This document shows, piece after piece, positions 50,821 to 58,560 of a stretch of DNA of 64,000 bases (the stretch's first letter is position 1; each line of letters starts with the position of its first letter). Source of the stretch: an uncultured Enterorhabdus sp. (GTDB lineage: Bacteria; Actinomycetota; Coriobacteriia; Coriobacteriales; Eggerthellaceae). The notes under the pieces are model-generated. The model was not told the DNA's origin, did no database searches, and saw nothing but the letters and a program-made list of their open reading frames with translations. The position numbers were made by a program, and so were the translations under genes. Location: NCBI GenBank assembly GCA_947649205.1, contig CANSQM010000010.1, positions 1-64,000 on the forward strand, in the 5' to 3' direction.

Positions 50821-51750
50821 CTAGATTTCCTGGAGCAGGTCGTAGGCGGCCTGCTCCTTTGCTTGGCGGCGGGCGTCCAGCTCGGCCACCACGACGTGGC
50901 CGACGCGCTCGATGGCCTCGCGCTGGCCGGGGGTAAGGTGGGCCCACAGCTTCGTGGCGGCCAGCTCATTTACCGTGGCGCTGATGAGGAACCCCTGGTA
51001 GACGCCCTCGTCGGTGAGGGCTACGTAGACCGCCTTCTTATCGGCGGGCGACTTCAGGCGCCGCGCCCAGCCGCGCCCGACGAGGCGCTCGGTGGCCCGG
51101 GCGGCGTTCACCGGGGACAGGTGCAGGGCCGCCGCCAACTCGCCGACGCGCTCGGGGCGGTCGGTCTCGCTCAGGCGCTGCACGATGCGGCACTCGTTGA
51201 ACGAGGCACCCGTGGCCTCGCGCAGGGTGCGCTCGGTCTCGGCCCGCAAAAGCTCGATGGACACGAGGGAGCGGGTGGCGGGGAAGCGGTTGGCCATCTC
51301 CGAATTCAGCGGCGGCTCGATCTGGGCCGCCGCTGCCACGGCCGCCTCCAAAATGGTGCGGTAGGTGGGGTTGGCCGTGGGGAAGTGCTCGTAGAGGCTC
51401 TCGACGAGGGCCTCGTTCACGGCGGCGACATGGGCCGCGCCGGCATCGGTGACGCGCAGAAAGCGGGTGCGCCCGTCGGCCCGACCGCTCTCCCGGGTTG
51501 CGAGCCCCCGGGCTTCCAGCGCATCCACGGCCTGGGTGATGCCGTTGGGTTTCATGCCGAGGAGTTTCCCCAGGGCGCCCTGGTTCACGGCCTCGCCGGC
51601 TTGCAGCAGCTTGGTGAGCACCCGGTACTGGGTGATGTTCAGATCGCTGGCAGCGGCCAAGCCCCGGGCCAGGGCCTCGTGGGCCATCTCGAAGGCCACG
51701 AAATAGGTGGAGTCCAGGTTGAACTTGTCTTTTTCGGAAGTGGCGCCCAC
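50821..51750 (-). CDS. Regulator with two tandem MarR-type winged-helix domains
   Basis: 309 aa, twice the normal MarR length. First unit (about 10-125): NITQYRVLTKLLQ, NQGALGKLLGMKPNGITQAVDALEARGL and TRFLRVTDAG. Second unit (about 155-305): FNECRIVQRLSE, RVGELAAALHLSPVNAARATERLVGRGW and KKAVYVALTDEG. Each has the recognition helix and wing of a MarR monomer, so one chain may form the dimer-like DNA-binding unit. GTG start with AAGGAG 7 nt upstream. A minus-strand TATAAT at 51792-51797 with a palindrome beside it suggests self-control; targets may be the flavoprotein operon or apbE. Confidence 0.85.
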   Translation of the reverse strand: MGATSEKDKFNLDSTYFVAFEMAHEALARGLAAASDLNITQYRVLTKLLQAGEAVNQGALGKLLGMKPNGITQAVDALEARGLATRESGRADGRTRFLRVTDAGAAHVAAVNEALVESLYEHFPTANPTYRTILEAAVAAAAQIEPPLNSEMANRFPATRSLVSIELLRAETERTLREATGASFNECRIVQRLSETDRPERVGELAAALHLSPVNAARATERLVGRGWARRLKSPADKKAVYVALTDEGVYQGFLISATVNELAATKLWAHLTPGQREAIERVGHVVVAELDARRQAKEQAAYDLLQEI

Positions 51751-51780
51751 GGCCCGGCTCCTTGCCTCGGGAATAGTTCA

Positions 51781-51797
51781 TTACTGTAACAATTATA
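51781..51797 (-). promoter_or_regulatory. Promoter and operator of the double-MarR gene
   Basis: Minus-strand -10 TATAAT at 51792-51797; the 9-bp palindrome TTACTGTAA at 51781-51789 directly downstream overlaps the expected start site and is a good place for repressor binding. Confidence 0.55.
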
Positions 51798-51828
51798 GCG
51801 CTCCGGGCGGGCGGCGGAAACGGCTCGG

Positions 51829-51985
51829 GCGAAAGACCACAGAGGTGCGAGCGGCCCGCTGCGCAGGGTGGGAAGACCCCAGGGGCGCGTGCGGGCTGGC
51901 GGTGCGAAAGGCTACAGGGGTTCTAGCGGTCCGGGACTGAGGGCGCGAAAGACCCGGGGGGCTTTAGCGGGCCGGGGTGATGCGC
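51829..51985. repeat. Four degenerate tandem repeats reaching into the apbE 3' end
   Basis: Units begin with GCGAAAG(A/G)C(C/T) or a close variant at 51829, 51869, 51904 and 51945 (periods 40, 35, 41) and contain CAGGGG and AGCGG at matching places. The last unit contains the apbE stop and last codons, so the array may have grown from the gene's 3' end. Confidence 0.5.
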
Positions 51986-52947
51986 CCCTCCCGGTCCACG
52001 AAGAAGGCTTGCTGGATTTCCGGGTGCCGCTGCACGAGGGCACGACCGCGCTCGCTCCCCAAGGCGAGCAGGGTGGTGGAGAACCCCTCGGCGTCGATGG
52101 ACTGCTCGCAGATGACGGTCACGCCGGCCACGTCCGTCGCGGCGGGCATGCCGGTGCGCGGGTCCAGGATATGGTGGTAGAAGGTGCCGTCGGGGGCGGT
52201 GAAGCAGCGCTCGTAGATGCCGCTCGTGACCGCCGAGCCCGCGGCCAGGGGCACGGCGCCGAGCAGGGTGGCCGGGTCGGCCGGGTTGCGCACCCCGATG
52301 CCCCAGGGCTCGCCCGAGGGCTTCGTTCCGCGCACGGCCACGTTGCCCCCCAGGTTCACGATGATGCCGTCGAGGTTATGGGCGGCCAGGGCCTCGATGA
52401 GCCGGTCGGCGATCCAGCCCTTGGCAATGCCGCCCGCATCCACGGCGGCTGCCGGGTCGGCCAGCTGGGCGTGGCAGGTGCCGCCCTCCTTCCACAGCTT
52501 CAGCTGGCGCCAGTCCACATGGCCCACGGCCTCGGCCAGGGCGTCGGGGTCGGGCACCGTGCCCTCGTGGAAGTTCCACAGGCCCACGGCCGGCCCTACG
52601 GTGATGTCGAAGACGCCCTCGCTGGCCGCGCAGTAGGCGACGGCGCGCGAGAGCAGGTCGTAGGTGAGGGGGTCTATGGCCACCGCCGCCCCGTCGGCGC
52701 CGTTCACGCGGGCGATATCGGAGTGGGGAAGCGTGCGGCTGAACAGGCGCTCGTAGGTGCGGCAGAGGGTGCGGGCCTCGTCGAAGGCGGCCGCGCAGGC
52801 CCCGTCTTCGCCGTAGGCCTCGATATCCACCACGGTGTTGAAGGCGAGGAAGCGCACGGCGGCCGGCTTGCCGGCTTCGGCGGCGCGGTACCGGACGAAG
52901 GCCTCGTCGGGAATGGGGTCGGTATGTTGCCCGTTTTCGTTTTCCAT
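51964..52947 (-). CDS. apbE: FAD:protein FMN transferase
   Basis: 327 aa. Transfers FMN from FAD to a Thr in D-x2-[SA]-G-A-T-x-[ST] motifs, as found in the lipoprotein at 47561. Family features: FNTVVDIEAYG, the long FSRTLPHSDIARVN segment, DITVGPAVGLWNFHEG, VDAGGIAKGWIADRL, LINLGGN-like VNLGGNVAVRG and HHILDPRTGMPA with VICEQSIDAEGFSTTLLALG. No signal peptide or lipobox at this start, so it would act in the cytoplasm unless the N-terminus is longer. A minus-strand TATACT lies only about 7 nt before the ATG, so the mRNA may be leaderless. Confidence 0.92.
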   Translation of the reverse strand: MENENGQHTDPIPDEAFVRYRAAEAGKPAAVRFLAFNTVVDIEAYGEDGACAAAFDEARTLCRTYERLFSRTLPHSDIARVNGADGAAVAIDPLTYDLLSRAVAYCAASEGVFDITVGPAVGLWNFHEGTVPDPDALAEAVGHVDWRQLKLWKEGGTCHAQLADPAAAVDAGGIAKGWIADRLIEALAAHNLDGIIVNLGGNVAVRGTKPSGEPWGIGVRNPADPATLLGAVPLAAGSAVTSGIYERCFTAPDGTFYHHILDPRTGMPAATDVAGVTVICEQSIDAEGFSTTLLALGSERGRALVQRHPEIQQAFFVDREGRITPAR

Positions 52948-52984
52948 GGCCCCAGTATAAATGAAGGCCGGCGCTTGGGGCGGT

Positions 52985-53129
52985 GTGGCTTGGAAATGGA
53001 GGTTGTGCGACAAGATCGGCCCCTCGGGTGAGGGGTGCGCGATACCGCCCGGGCATTTCCCCTGGTGCATCATGGCCAGGAAGGGGCCGGCAGTCCCGAA
53101 GCGTCGCACAACCTCGATTTTCAAGCCAC
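52985..53129. repeat. Long palindromic element between apbE and galU
   Basis: Left arm 52987-53011 and right arm 53103-53127 pair in 23 of 25 positions (GGCTTG.AAAT.GAGGTTGTG and its complement). Inside, CGGCCCCT/AGGGGCCG and CCTGG/CCAGG can pair further, so the whole 143 bp can fold as one long stem. No transposase. It fills the gap between divergent apbE and galU. Confidence 0.75.
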
Positions 53130-53225
53130 GGGGGGTCGTGCGGGAGCAGGCGGTGGTATCATGGGCCGACGATATGCGAAGACACGGGGCCCGCCCGGTG
53201 CGGCCCCCTCAGAGAAAGGCGCCCG

Positions 53226-54038
53226 ATGAAGGCTCTCATTCCCGCGGCGGGGCTCGGCACCCGCTTCCTGCCGGCTACGAAGGCCCAGCCCAAGGAGATG
53301 CTGCTGGTGGTGGACCGCCCGGCCATCCAGTACGTGGTAGAGGAGGGCCTGGCCTCGGGGGCCGACGGGGTCGTCATCATCAACAGCCGCGAGAAGCGCG
53401 CCATCGAGGAGCACTTCTCCCCGAACCCCGAACTGGTGGCCCTGCTGCGCGAGCGCGGCAAGGACGCCTACGCCGATGCCGTGGAGGCCGTGGGCAACTA
53501 CCCGGTGAGCTACGTGTACCAGGAAGAGGCCCTGGGGCTCGGCCACGCGGTGCGCTGCGCCGCCGAGGCCTGCGCCGGCGAGCCCTTCTACGTGCTGTTG
53601 GGCGACGTGCTCGTGCCCGACAACAAGATGCTGCCGGCCATGAAGGCGGTATCGGACGCCCACGGCGGGGCCAGCGTCATCGCCGTCATGCCCGTGCCCG
53701 ACGACCAGGTGAGCCGCTTCGGCGTCATCGCCGGTGCGGCCGTGGCCGACGACGTGTGGAAGGTGGACTCGCTCGTGGAAAAGCCGGCGCTCGAGGACGC
53801 GCCGAGCAACCTGGCCGTGTTCGGCCGCTACCTGCTCTCGCCCCGGGTCATGGAGCTGCTCGCCGACGGAAAGCCGGGCGTGGGCGGCGAGATCCAGCTG
53901 ACCGACGCCCTGGATGCGGTGCTCGCCGAAGAGGAGATGTACGCCCTCGTGGTGGATCCGGCCGACGGCTTCGACACCGGCACCGTGGAGAGCTGGCTCG
54001 AGACCAACAACATTCTGTTCCAGCGGAAAAACGGCTAG
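53226..54038 (+). CDS. galU: UTP-glucose-1-phosphate uridylyltransferase
   Basis: 270 aa nucleotidyltransferase making UDP-glucose for envelope glycans. ALIPAAGLGTRFLPATKAQPKEMLLVVDRP carries, in pieces, the GxGTR nucleotide loop and catalytic KE; LGLGHAVRCA, LLGDVLVP metal-binding Asp and VEKPALEDAPSNLA follow. Cytoplasmic. ATG after AGAAAGG. Slightly shorter than the usual 290. Its own hairpin terminator at 54071-54111. Confidence 0.93.
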   Translation: MKALIPAAGLGTRFLPATKAQPKEMLLVVDRPAIQYVVEEGLASGADGVVIINSREKRAIEEHFSPNPELVALLRERGKDAYADAVEAVGNYPVSYVYQEEALGLGHAVRCAAEACAGEPFYVLLGDVLVPDNKMLPAMKAVSDAHGGASVIAVMPVPDDQVSRFGVIAGAAVADDVWKVDSLVEKPALEDAPSNLAVFGRYLLSPRVMELLADGKPGVGGEIQLTDALDAVLAEEEMYALVVDPADGFDTGTVESWLETNNILFQRKNG

Positions 54039-54070
54039 GGATCGCCGGCGCGGCCCGCGACGCCTGCGCC

Positions 54071-54111
54071 CCGCGACCCCCGAGGGCGCCGCGCGTTTCC
54101 GGGGGTCGCGG
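54071..54111 (+). terminator. Hairpin after galU
   Basis: CCGCGACCCCCG and CGGGGGTCGCGG pair perfectly over 12 bp around a 17-nt loop; no T tract follows. Confidence 0.6.
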
Positions 54112-54354
54112 GTGAAGCTCGCGACAGCGGTGCGCTGCCGGTCTGCCGAAGCCGTGCGCAGGCTTTCCGGAAGCATCGCGCCGTCGGCCCTTGGGAGAGG
54201 CGCCTGCGTCCCGCTTCCGCGACCGTCGCGACGGCGTTGACGGGTTGTTACCGCTGATGGGAATTCTTCTCAATTCTGAAGAATTGCTTAAAGATGACCC
54301 GTTGAATCCACAAGTTCCCCACCTTCGCGTCATAGGGAATTCAAGGGCGGTTGT
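54112..54354. promoter_or_regulatory. Gap upstream of the sRNA candidate, with an inverted repeat
   Basis: No gene. AATTCTTC (54262-54269) and GAAGAATT (54278-54285) are a perfect 8-bp inverted repeat in AT-rich DNA, nested in ACGGGT/ACCCGT (about 54239-54302). This is about 70 bp before the -10 at 54355 and could be a control site for it. Confidence 0.35.
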
Positions 54355-54360
54355 TATACT
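54355..54360 (+). promoter_or_regulatory. Extended -10 of the sRNA candidate
   Basis: TGTTATACT at 54352-54360 reads as TGn plus TATACT; the -35 region (ATAGGG) is weak. Predicted start near 54367. Confidence 0.55.
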
Positions 54361-54366
54361 GAGCCC

Positions 54367-54496
54367 AGCAAGTGAGACAACCCCCTCCGATCACTTGCCT
54401 GCTTTGTCTCTGAAAAGCAGAAAGCGGCTCCTGAGAGAGTCGCATCCCCCCTCCTTCTGGCCCGGCTGGCCCCCTCCAGCCGGGCCGCTTCTTTTC
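54367..54496 (+). ncRNA. Candidate small RNA with three anti-Shine-Dalgarno motifs
   Basis: About 130 nt between an extended -10 promoter and a textbook terminator, with no ORF. Stem 1 GCAAGTGA/TCACTTGC (54368-54375, 54391-54398) has CCCCCTCC in its loop; stem 2 CTGCTTT/AAAGCAG follows; a linker holds CCCCCCTCC (54446-54454); the terminator stem GGCCCGGCTGG/CCAGCCGGGCC (54459-54486) has CCCCCTCC in its loop (54470-54477) and ends in CTTCTTTT. Repeated C-rich single-stranded motifs that can pair with GGAGG are a known design of trans-acting sRNAs that block translation starts. Confidence 0.65.
54459..54495 (+). terminator. Terminator of the sRNA candidate
   Basis: 11-bp perfect GC-rich stem followed by GCTTCTTTT. 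Confidence 0.85.
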
Positions 54497-54623
54497 TCGC
54501 CCTCGCTCTCGGAGCCCGCGCAGAGCCCGTACACGGGCCTTTCGCCCGAAAGTCAATGAAAAGCGGCGAGGTCGGCATTACACTGAGCGCTTAGGCTGGC
54601 AGACGGAAAGGCATTTTCCCTTC

Positions 54624-55937
54624 ATGATTTGGCATTGCGGTCGCTTCGACTTCGATACATCGACGCCCATCGTCATGGGCATTCTGAACATCACGCCCGA
54701 CTCGTTCTCCGACGGAGGCCTCTATCTCGATGCCGACGCGGCGGTGGAGCACGCCCTGGCCATGGTGGACGCTGGCGCGGCCATCATCGACGTGGGCGGC
54801 GAGTCCACCCGCCCCGGATCCGACCCGGTGGATCCGGCCGAGGAGTGGGAGCGCATCGGGGCCGTGATCGCGGCCTTGGCCGAGCGCGAGCTGTGCGTGT
54901 CGGTGGACACGCGCCACGCCGAGGTGGCCTCCCGGGCCCTGGCCGCGGGCGCCTCCATCGTCAACGACGTGTCCGGCTTCCGCGACCCGGCCATGGTGCA
55001 GGTCGTGGCGAAGAGCGGCTGCGGCTGCGTGGTGATGCACATGGCCGGCGAGCCGAAGACCATGCAGGACAACCCCGTCTACGACGACGTGGTGGCCGAG
55101 GTGCGCGACTACCTGCGCGACGCGGCCGCCGCCCTCGAGGAAGCGGGCGTCGACCATTCCCGCATCTGCATCGATCCGGGCCCCGGCTTCGGGAAGACCC
55201 CCAAGCAGACCATCGAGCTCATGCGCAACCTCCACGAGCTCGTGCACCTGGGCTATCCGGTCATGGTGGCCGCCTCCCGCAAGAGCTACGTGGGCTACGC
55301 CTACGGCGTGGAAGAGCCCCACGAGCGCGACGTGGCCTCGGCCGCCGAGGCGCTGCTCGCCTGCGAGCTGGGGGCGAGCGTGGTGCGCACCCACAACGTG
55401 CCCCTCACCGTGGCGGCCCTGGGCGACCTGCGCCCGGCCGTGGTGCTGGGCCTGGGCTCCAACGTGGCCCTGGTGGCCGAGCCCGGCGAGGAGACCGAGG
55501 CCAAGATCGCCCAGATCAATCTCGCCGTGGGACAGCTCTGCGCCCTGCCGGACACTCAGATCATCGACATGGCCCCCTTCTACGAGAGCGAGCCGGCCTA
55601 CTACACCGACCAGGACGCCTTTGTGAACACCGTGGTGCTGCTGCGCACCGGGCTGCCCCCCAAGGAGCTGCTCGGCTACCTCCACGGCATCGAGAACTCC
55701 CTCGGCCGCGTGCGCACCGTGGAGAACGGCCCGCGCACCCTGGACCTGGATATCGTGGACTACCAGATGTACGTGGCCTCCGACGACGAGCTCACCCTGC
55801 CGCATCCCCGCGCTGTCGAGCGCGACTTCGTGGTGCGCCCCTTGCTCGATATCCTGCCCGGCTACGAGTTGGCCGACGGCACGGTCGCCGATGCGGTTCC
55901 GGCGGCCGAGCGCGTGGGGAAGGCGAGGCGGTTGTAG
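54624..55937 (+). CDS. folP: Fused dihydropteroate synthase - HPPK (FolP-FolK)
   Basis: 437 aa doing two consecutive-pathway steps of folate synthesis. Residues 1-265 are dihydropteroate synthase: MGILNITPDSFSDGG, DVGGESTRPGS, NDVSGF, CIDPGPGFGKT and RKSYVG-type. Residues 270-430 are 6-hydroxymethyl-dihydropterin pyrophosphokinase: VVLGLGSNVA, the FYESEPAYYTDQDAFVNTV region and NGPRTLDLDI, LPHPR and FVVRPLLDI. The usual bacterial fusion order is FolB-FolK or FolK-FolP; FolP-FolK is less common. birA starts at the next base. The start has only a weak AAAGG upstream. Confidence 0.93.
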   Translation: MIWHCGRFDFDTSTPIVMGILNITPDSFSDGGLYLDADAAVEHALAMVDAGAAIIDVGGESTRPGSDPVDPAEEWERIGAVIAALAERELCVSVDTRHAEVASRALAAGASIVNDVSGFRDPAMVQVVAKSGCGCVVMHMAGEPKTMQDNPVYDDVVAEVRDYLRDAAAALEEAGVDHSRICIDPGPGFGKTPKQTIELMRNLHELVHLGYPVMVAASRKSYVGYAYGVEEPHERDVASAAEALLACELGASVVRTHNVPLTVAALGDLRPAVVLGLGSNVALVAEPGEETEAKIAQINLAVGQLCALPDTQIIDMAPFYESEPAYYTDQDAFVNTVVLLRTGLPPKELLGYLHGIENSLGRVRTVENGPRTLDLDIVDYQMYVASDDELTLPHPRAVERDFVVRPLLDILPGYELADGTVADAVPAAERVGKARRL

Positions 55938-56783
55938 ATGAAGCTCACGGTGATCGACGAGGTGACCTCGACCAACGAGGTGGTGAAGGAGGCCCTGCGC
56001 GAGGGCAAGGCCGAGGGGCTCGTGGTGCGGGCCCGGCGCCAGTCCGGCGGCTACGGCCGCCAGGGCCGCGGCTGGGACAGCCCCGAGGGCGGCCTGTACA
56101 TGTCGCTGCTGCTGCGCCCCGACGTGGCCGGCAGCGGCCTGGCCACCTTAAGCCTGGTAGCGGGCCTGTCCGTGCAGCGGGCCCTCGCTTCCATGGCCGA
56201 TCCGTCCCTCGAGGACGGCATCCAGCTGAAGTGGCCCAACGACGTAGTGTACATGCCCGCCGACTGCGAGCGGGCCGACGAGTACCGCAAGCTCTGCGGC
56301 ATCTCGCTGGAGGCCTGCGGGGGAGGGGTGTGCGTGGGCATCGGCATCAACGTGTTCCCGCCCGATGTGGAGCGTCCCATCGAGGGCCGCAACATCCCCG
56401 AGTACCTGGCCGATCTCATGATGGATCCCGCTTCCGCCCCCGGCCATCCCGTCACCGTCCGCGCGGCCATCGAGGCGCTCGACGAGCCGGAGCAGGCGGC
56501 GCGCCGCGAGGAGCTCATCACCGACGTGCAGCGCGAGGTGCTCGCCCGGGTGCTCGTGAACTACGGCCGCTGGCGCGAACTGGGCTTCCAGCCCTCCCTG
56601 GCCACCTACGAGGCGGTGTCGTTCTTGGATGGGCGCCCCCTGCGCATCGAGACCATCGGCGGGGCGACCACGGTGGAGGGCGTCGGCGCCGGCGTGGACG
56701 AGCGCGGTCGGCTGCTCGTGCGCACCGCTGACGGCATAGTGCCCGTCGCCTCGGGGGAGGCCCACGTTATCCCGCTGCCCTAG
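55938..56783 (+). CDS. birA: Biotin-[acetyl-CoA-carboxylase] ligase, no HTH domain
   Basis: 281 aa. Joins biotin to carboxylase carrier proteins through biotinyl-AMP. The biotin-binding ARRQSGGYGRQGRGWDSP (GRGRxG loop as GRQGRGW), KWPNDVVY and GIGINVF are present, with the C-terminal SH3-like domain. It begins at the catalytic domain and lacks the N-terminal winged helix, so it cannot repress bio genes itself. Starts immediately after the folP-folK stop. bioY lies two genes on with its own palindrome. Confidence 0.92.
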   Translation: MKLTVIDEVTSTNEVVKEALREGKAEGLVVRARRQSGGYGRQGRGWDSPEGGLYMSLLLRPDVAGSGLATLSLVAGLSVQRALASMADPSLEDGIQLKWPNDVVYMPADCERADEYRKLCGISLEACGGGVCVGIGINVFPPDVERPIEGRNIPEYLADLMMDPASAPGHPVTVRAAIEALDEPEQAARREELITDVQREVLARVLVNYGRWRELGFQPSLATYEAVSFLDGRPLRIETIGGATTVEGVGAGVDERGRLLVRTADGIVPVASGEAHVIPLP

Positions 56784-56828
56784 GGGCTACAATGGCGCTC
56801 GGCGTTTTTGAGGAAAGGCACGAGCCCC

Positions 56829-58424
56829 ATGGATGAACCGAAGCAGAGCGAACCGACCGAACCTATGACACCTTCCGACCGCACTCCGGGAGCCGACGGC
56901 CCCGGCGCGGGCGTTGCCGCGGCCGAGGACGGCTCCGGCCGCTCTTCGGGCGACGCGGCCCTGGACGACCGGGGAGAGGCGCTGCACGGCCGCTCGGCCG
57001 GCGACGAGAAGGTGCTCCGCATGGGCACCGCCTCCATCCCGCGGCTCATCACCGAGTTCGCCATCCCCTCGGTGGCCGGCATGCTCATCAACGGCTCCTA
57101 CGCCATCATCGACTCGGTGTTCCTCGGCCACGCGGTGGGGGAGATCGGCCTGTCGGCCATGACCGTGGCCAACCCCATCATGATCGTGTTCATGGCCCTG
57201 GCCATGCTCATCGGCAACGGCGGCAACGCCCTGGCGGCCCTGCGCCTGGGGGAGGGCCGGCGCGAGGACGCGGAACGGGCCCTGGGCAACGTGGTGTCCC
57301 TGAGTCTCGTGGCCGCCGTGGTGGTGCTGTTCATCGGTTGGAACCCCCTGCTCGTGAACGGGGTGCTCGACCTGGCATCGGCCACCGAGGAAGTGCGCCC
57401 CTACGCCCTCACCTTCATCCAGATCCTCTGCTCGGGCTTCCTGTTCCAGTGCATCGGCATGGGCGTGAACAACTTCATCCGCACCTGCGGCGCCCCGAAC
57501 CGGGCCCTCGGCACCATGGTGGTGGGCCTCGTGAGCTCGGTGGCCTTCAACTTCCTGTTCGTCATCATGCTCGGCTGGGGCGTGGCCGGCAGCGGCCTGG
57601 CCACGGTGCTCGGCTGGGCCTGCTCCTGCGCCACGGTGCTGTGGTACTTCTGCGGCCGGACCGATGTGCCCATGCGCCTGTCGGTGCGCTCCATGGTGCC
57701 GAGCGGGTCCCTCATCGGCACCATTTTGGGCTACGGGCTCCCGAGCTTCTGCGTGCAGGCCGGCATGGCCGTGGTGAACTTCGTCATCAACTTCCAGCTC
57801 GTGAAGTACGGCGCCCTCACCCCCATCGGTGCCGACGATGCCCTGGCGGCCATTGGGGTGGTGCAGCGTATCGGTCAGTTCACCGTCATGCCCCTCATCG
57901 GCATCGCCATCGCCCTGCAGCCGCTGCTCGGCTTCAACTACGGTGCCCGCAAGGTAGCCCGGGTGCGCAAGACGCTGTGGTACGGCATCGGGGCCGCCAC
58001 CTCCATCGCCGTGGTCATGTTCGCCGGGGTGGAGCTGTTCGCCGCCCCCATCGCCCACGGCTTCGGCATCAAGCACGACGGGCTCGTGGACTTCACCGCC
58101 TTTGCCATCCGGGTGCAGTTCATCGTGCTGCCCTTCGTGGGCTTCCAAATCGTGAGCGCCAACTACTTCCAGGCCACGGGCCAGCCGGCCAAGTCGGTGT
58201 TCCTCACCCTGACGCGGCAGATCCTGTTCCTCGTGCCGCTGCTTTACCTGTTGCCCGAGGTGCTGCCCTCGGTGGCTTCGGGGCTCACGGGCCTCGATGC
58301 CCTGTACTTCGCCGCCCCCATCTCCGACCTGCTGGCCACCATCGTCACGGCCGTCTTCATCGGATGGGAGATGGCGCGCCTGCGCCGTCTGGCCCGGCTG
58401 TGCGCCCGGGGCGAGGAGGCCTGA
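56829..58424 (+). CDS. MATE-family efflux transporter
   Basis: 531 aa, about 12 membrane segments after a hydrophilic acidic N-terminal extension of about 70 residues. IPRLITEFAIPSVAGMLINGSYAIID, LAMLIGNGGNALAALRLGEGRREDA and the repeated LQPLLGFNYGARK in the second half are typical of MATE / multidrug and toxin exporters coupled to Na+ or H+. Cytoplasmic membrane. Substrate unknown. ATG after GAGGAAAGG. Confidence 0.9.
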   Translation: MDEPKQSEPTEPMTPSDRTPGADGPGAGVAAAEDGSGRSSGDAALDDRGEALHGRSAGDEKVLRMGTASIPRLITEFAIPSVAGMLINGSYAIIDSVFLGHAVGEIGLSAMTVANPIMIVFMALAMLIGNGGNALAALRLGEGRREDAERALGNVVSLSLVAAVVVLFIGWNPLLVNGVLDLASATEEVRPYALTFIQILCSGFLFQCIGMGVNNFIRTCGAPNRALGTMVVGLVSSVAFNFLFVIMLGWGVAGSGLATVLGWACSCATVLWYFCGRTDVPMRLSVRSMVPSGSLIGTILGYGLPSFCVQAGMAVVNFVINFQLVKYGALTPIGADDALAAIGVVQRIGQFTVMPLIGIAIALQPLLGFNYGARKVARVRKTLWYGIGAATSIAVVMFAGVELFAAPIAHGFGIKHDGLVDFTAFAIRVQFIVLPFVGFQIVSANYFQATGQPAKSVFLTLTRQILFLVPLLYLLPEVLPSVASGLTGLDALYFAAPISDLLATIVTAVFIGWEMARLRRLARLCARGEEA

Positions 58425-58450
58425 GGCCGAGGCATTTTCATATTTTGTGC

Positions 58451-58472
58451 ATTTGCTCAAAACTGAGCAAAT
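58451..58472. promoter_or_regulatory. Perfect palindromic operator candidate upstream of bioY
   Basis: ATTTGCTCA (58451-58459), AAAC spacer, TGAGCAAAT (58464-58472): a perfect 9-bp inverted repeat in an AT-rich pocket, 89 bp before the bioY ATG. It does not match the BirA, BioR or BioQ site patterns I know. Confidence 0.6.
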
Positions 58473-58560
58473 CGCTTTCCATTGGCCGCTCAAGCGCGAC
58501 TCTGGCGCCGGAAGCGCGCGGCGTCCCGTAGTATCTCCCTCGTCGAAAGGAGATATGACC

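Noticed and set aside
52948-53124. N-terminal extension of apbE through the palindrome
   Set aside because: The extra 59 codons are the palindrome itself; the ATG at 52947 fits the domain start and a -10 lies just in front of it.
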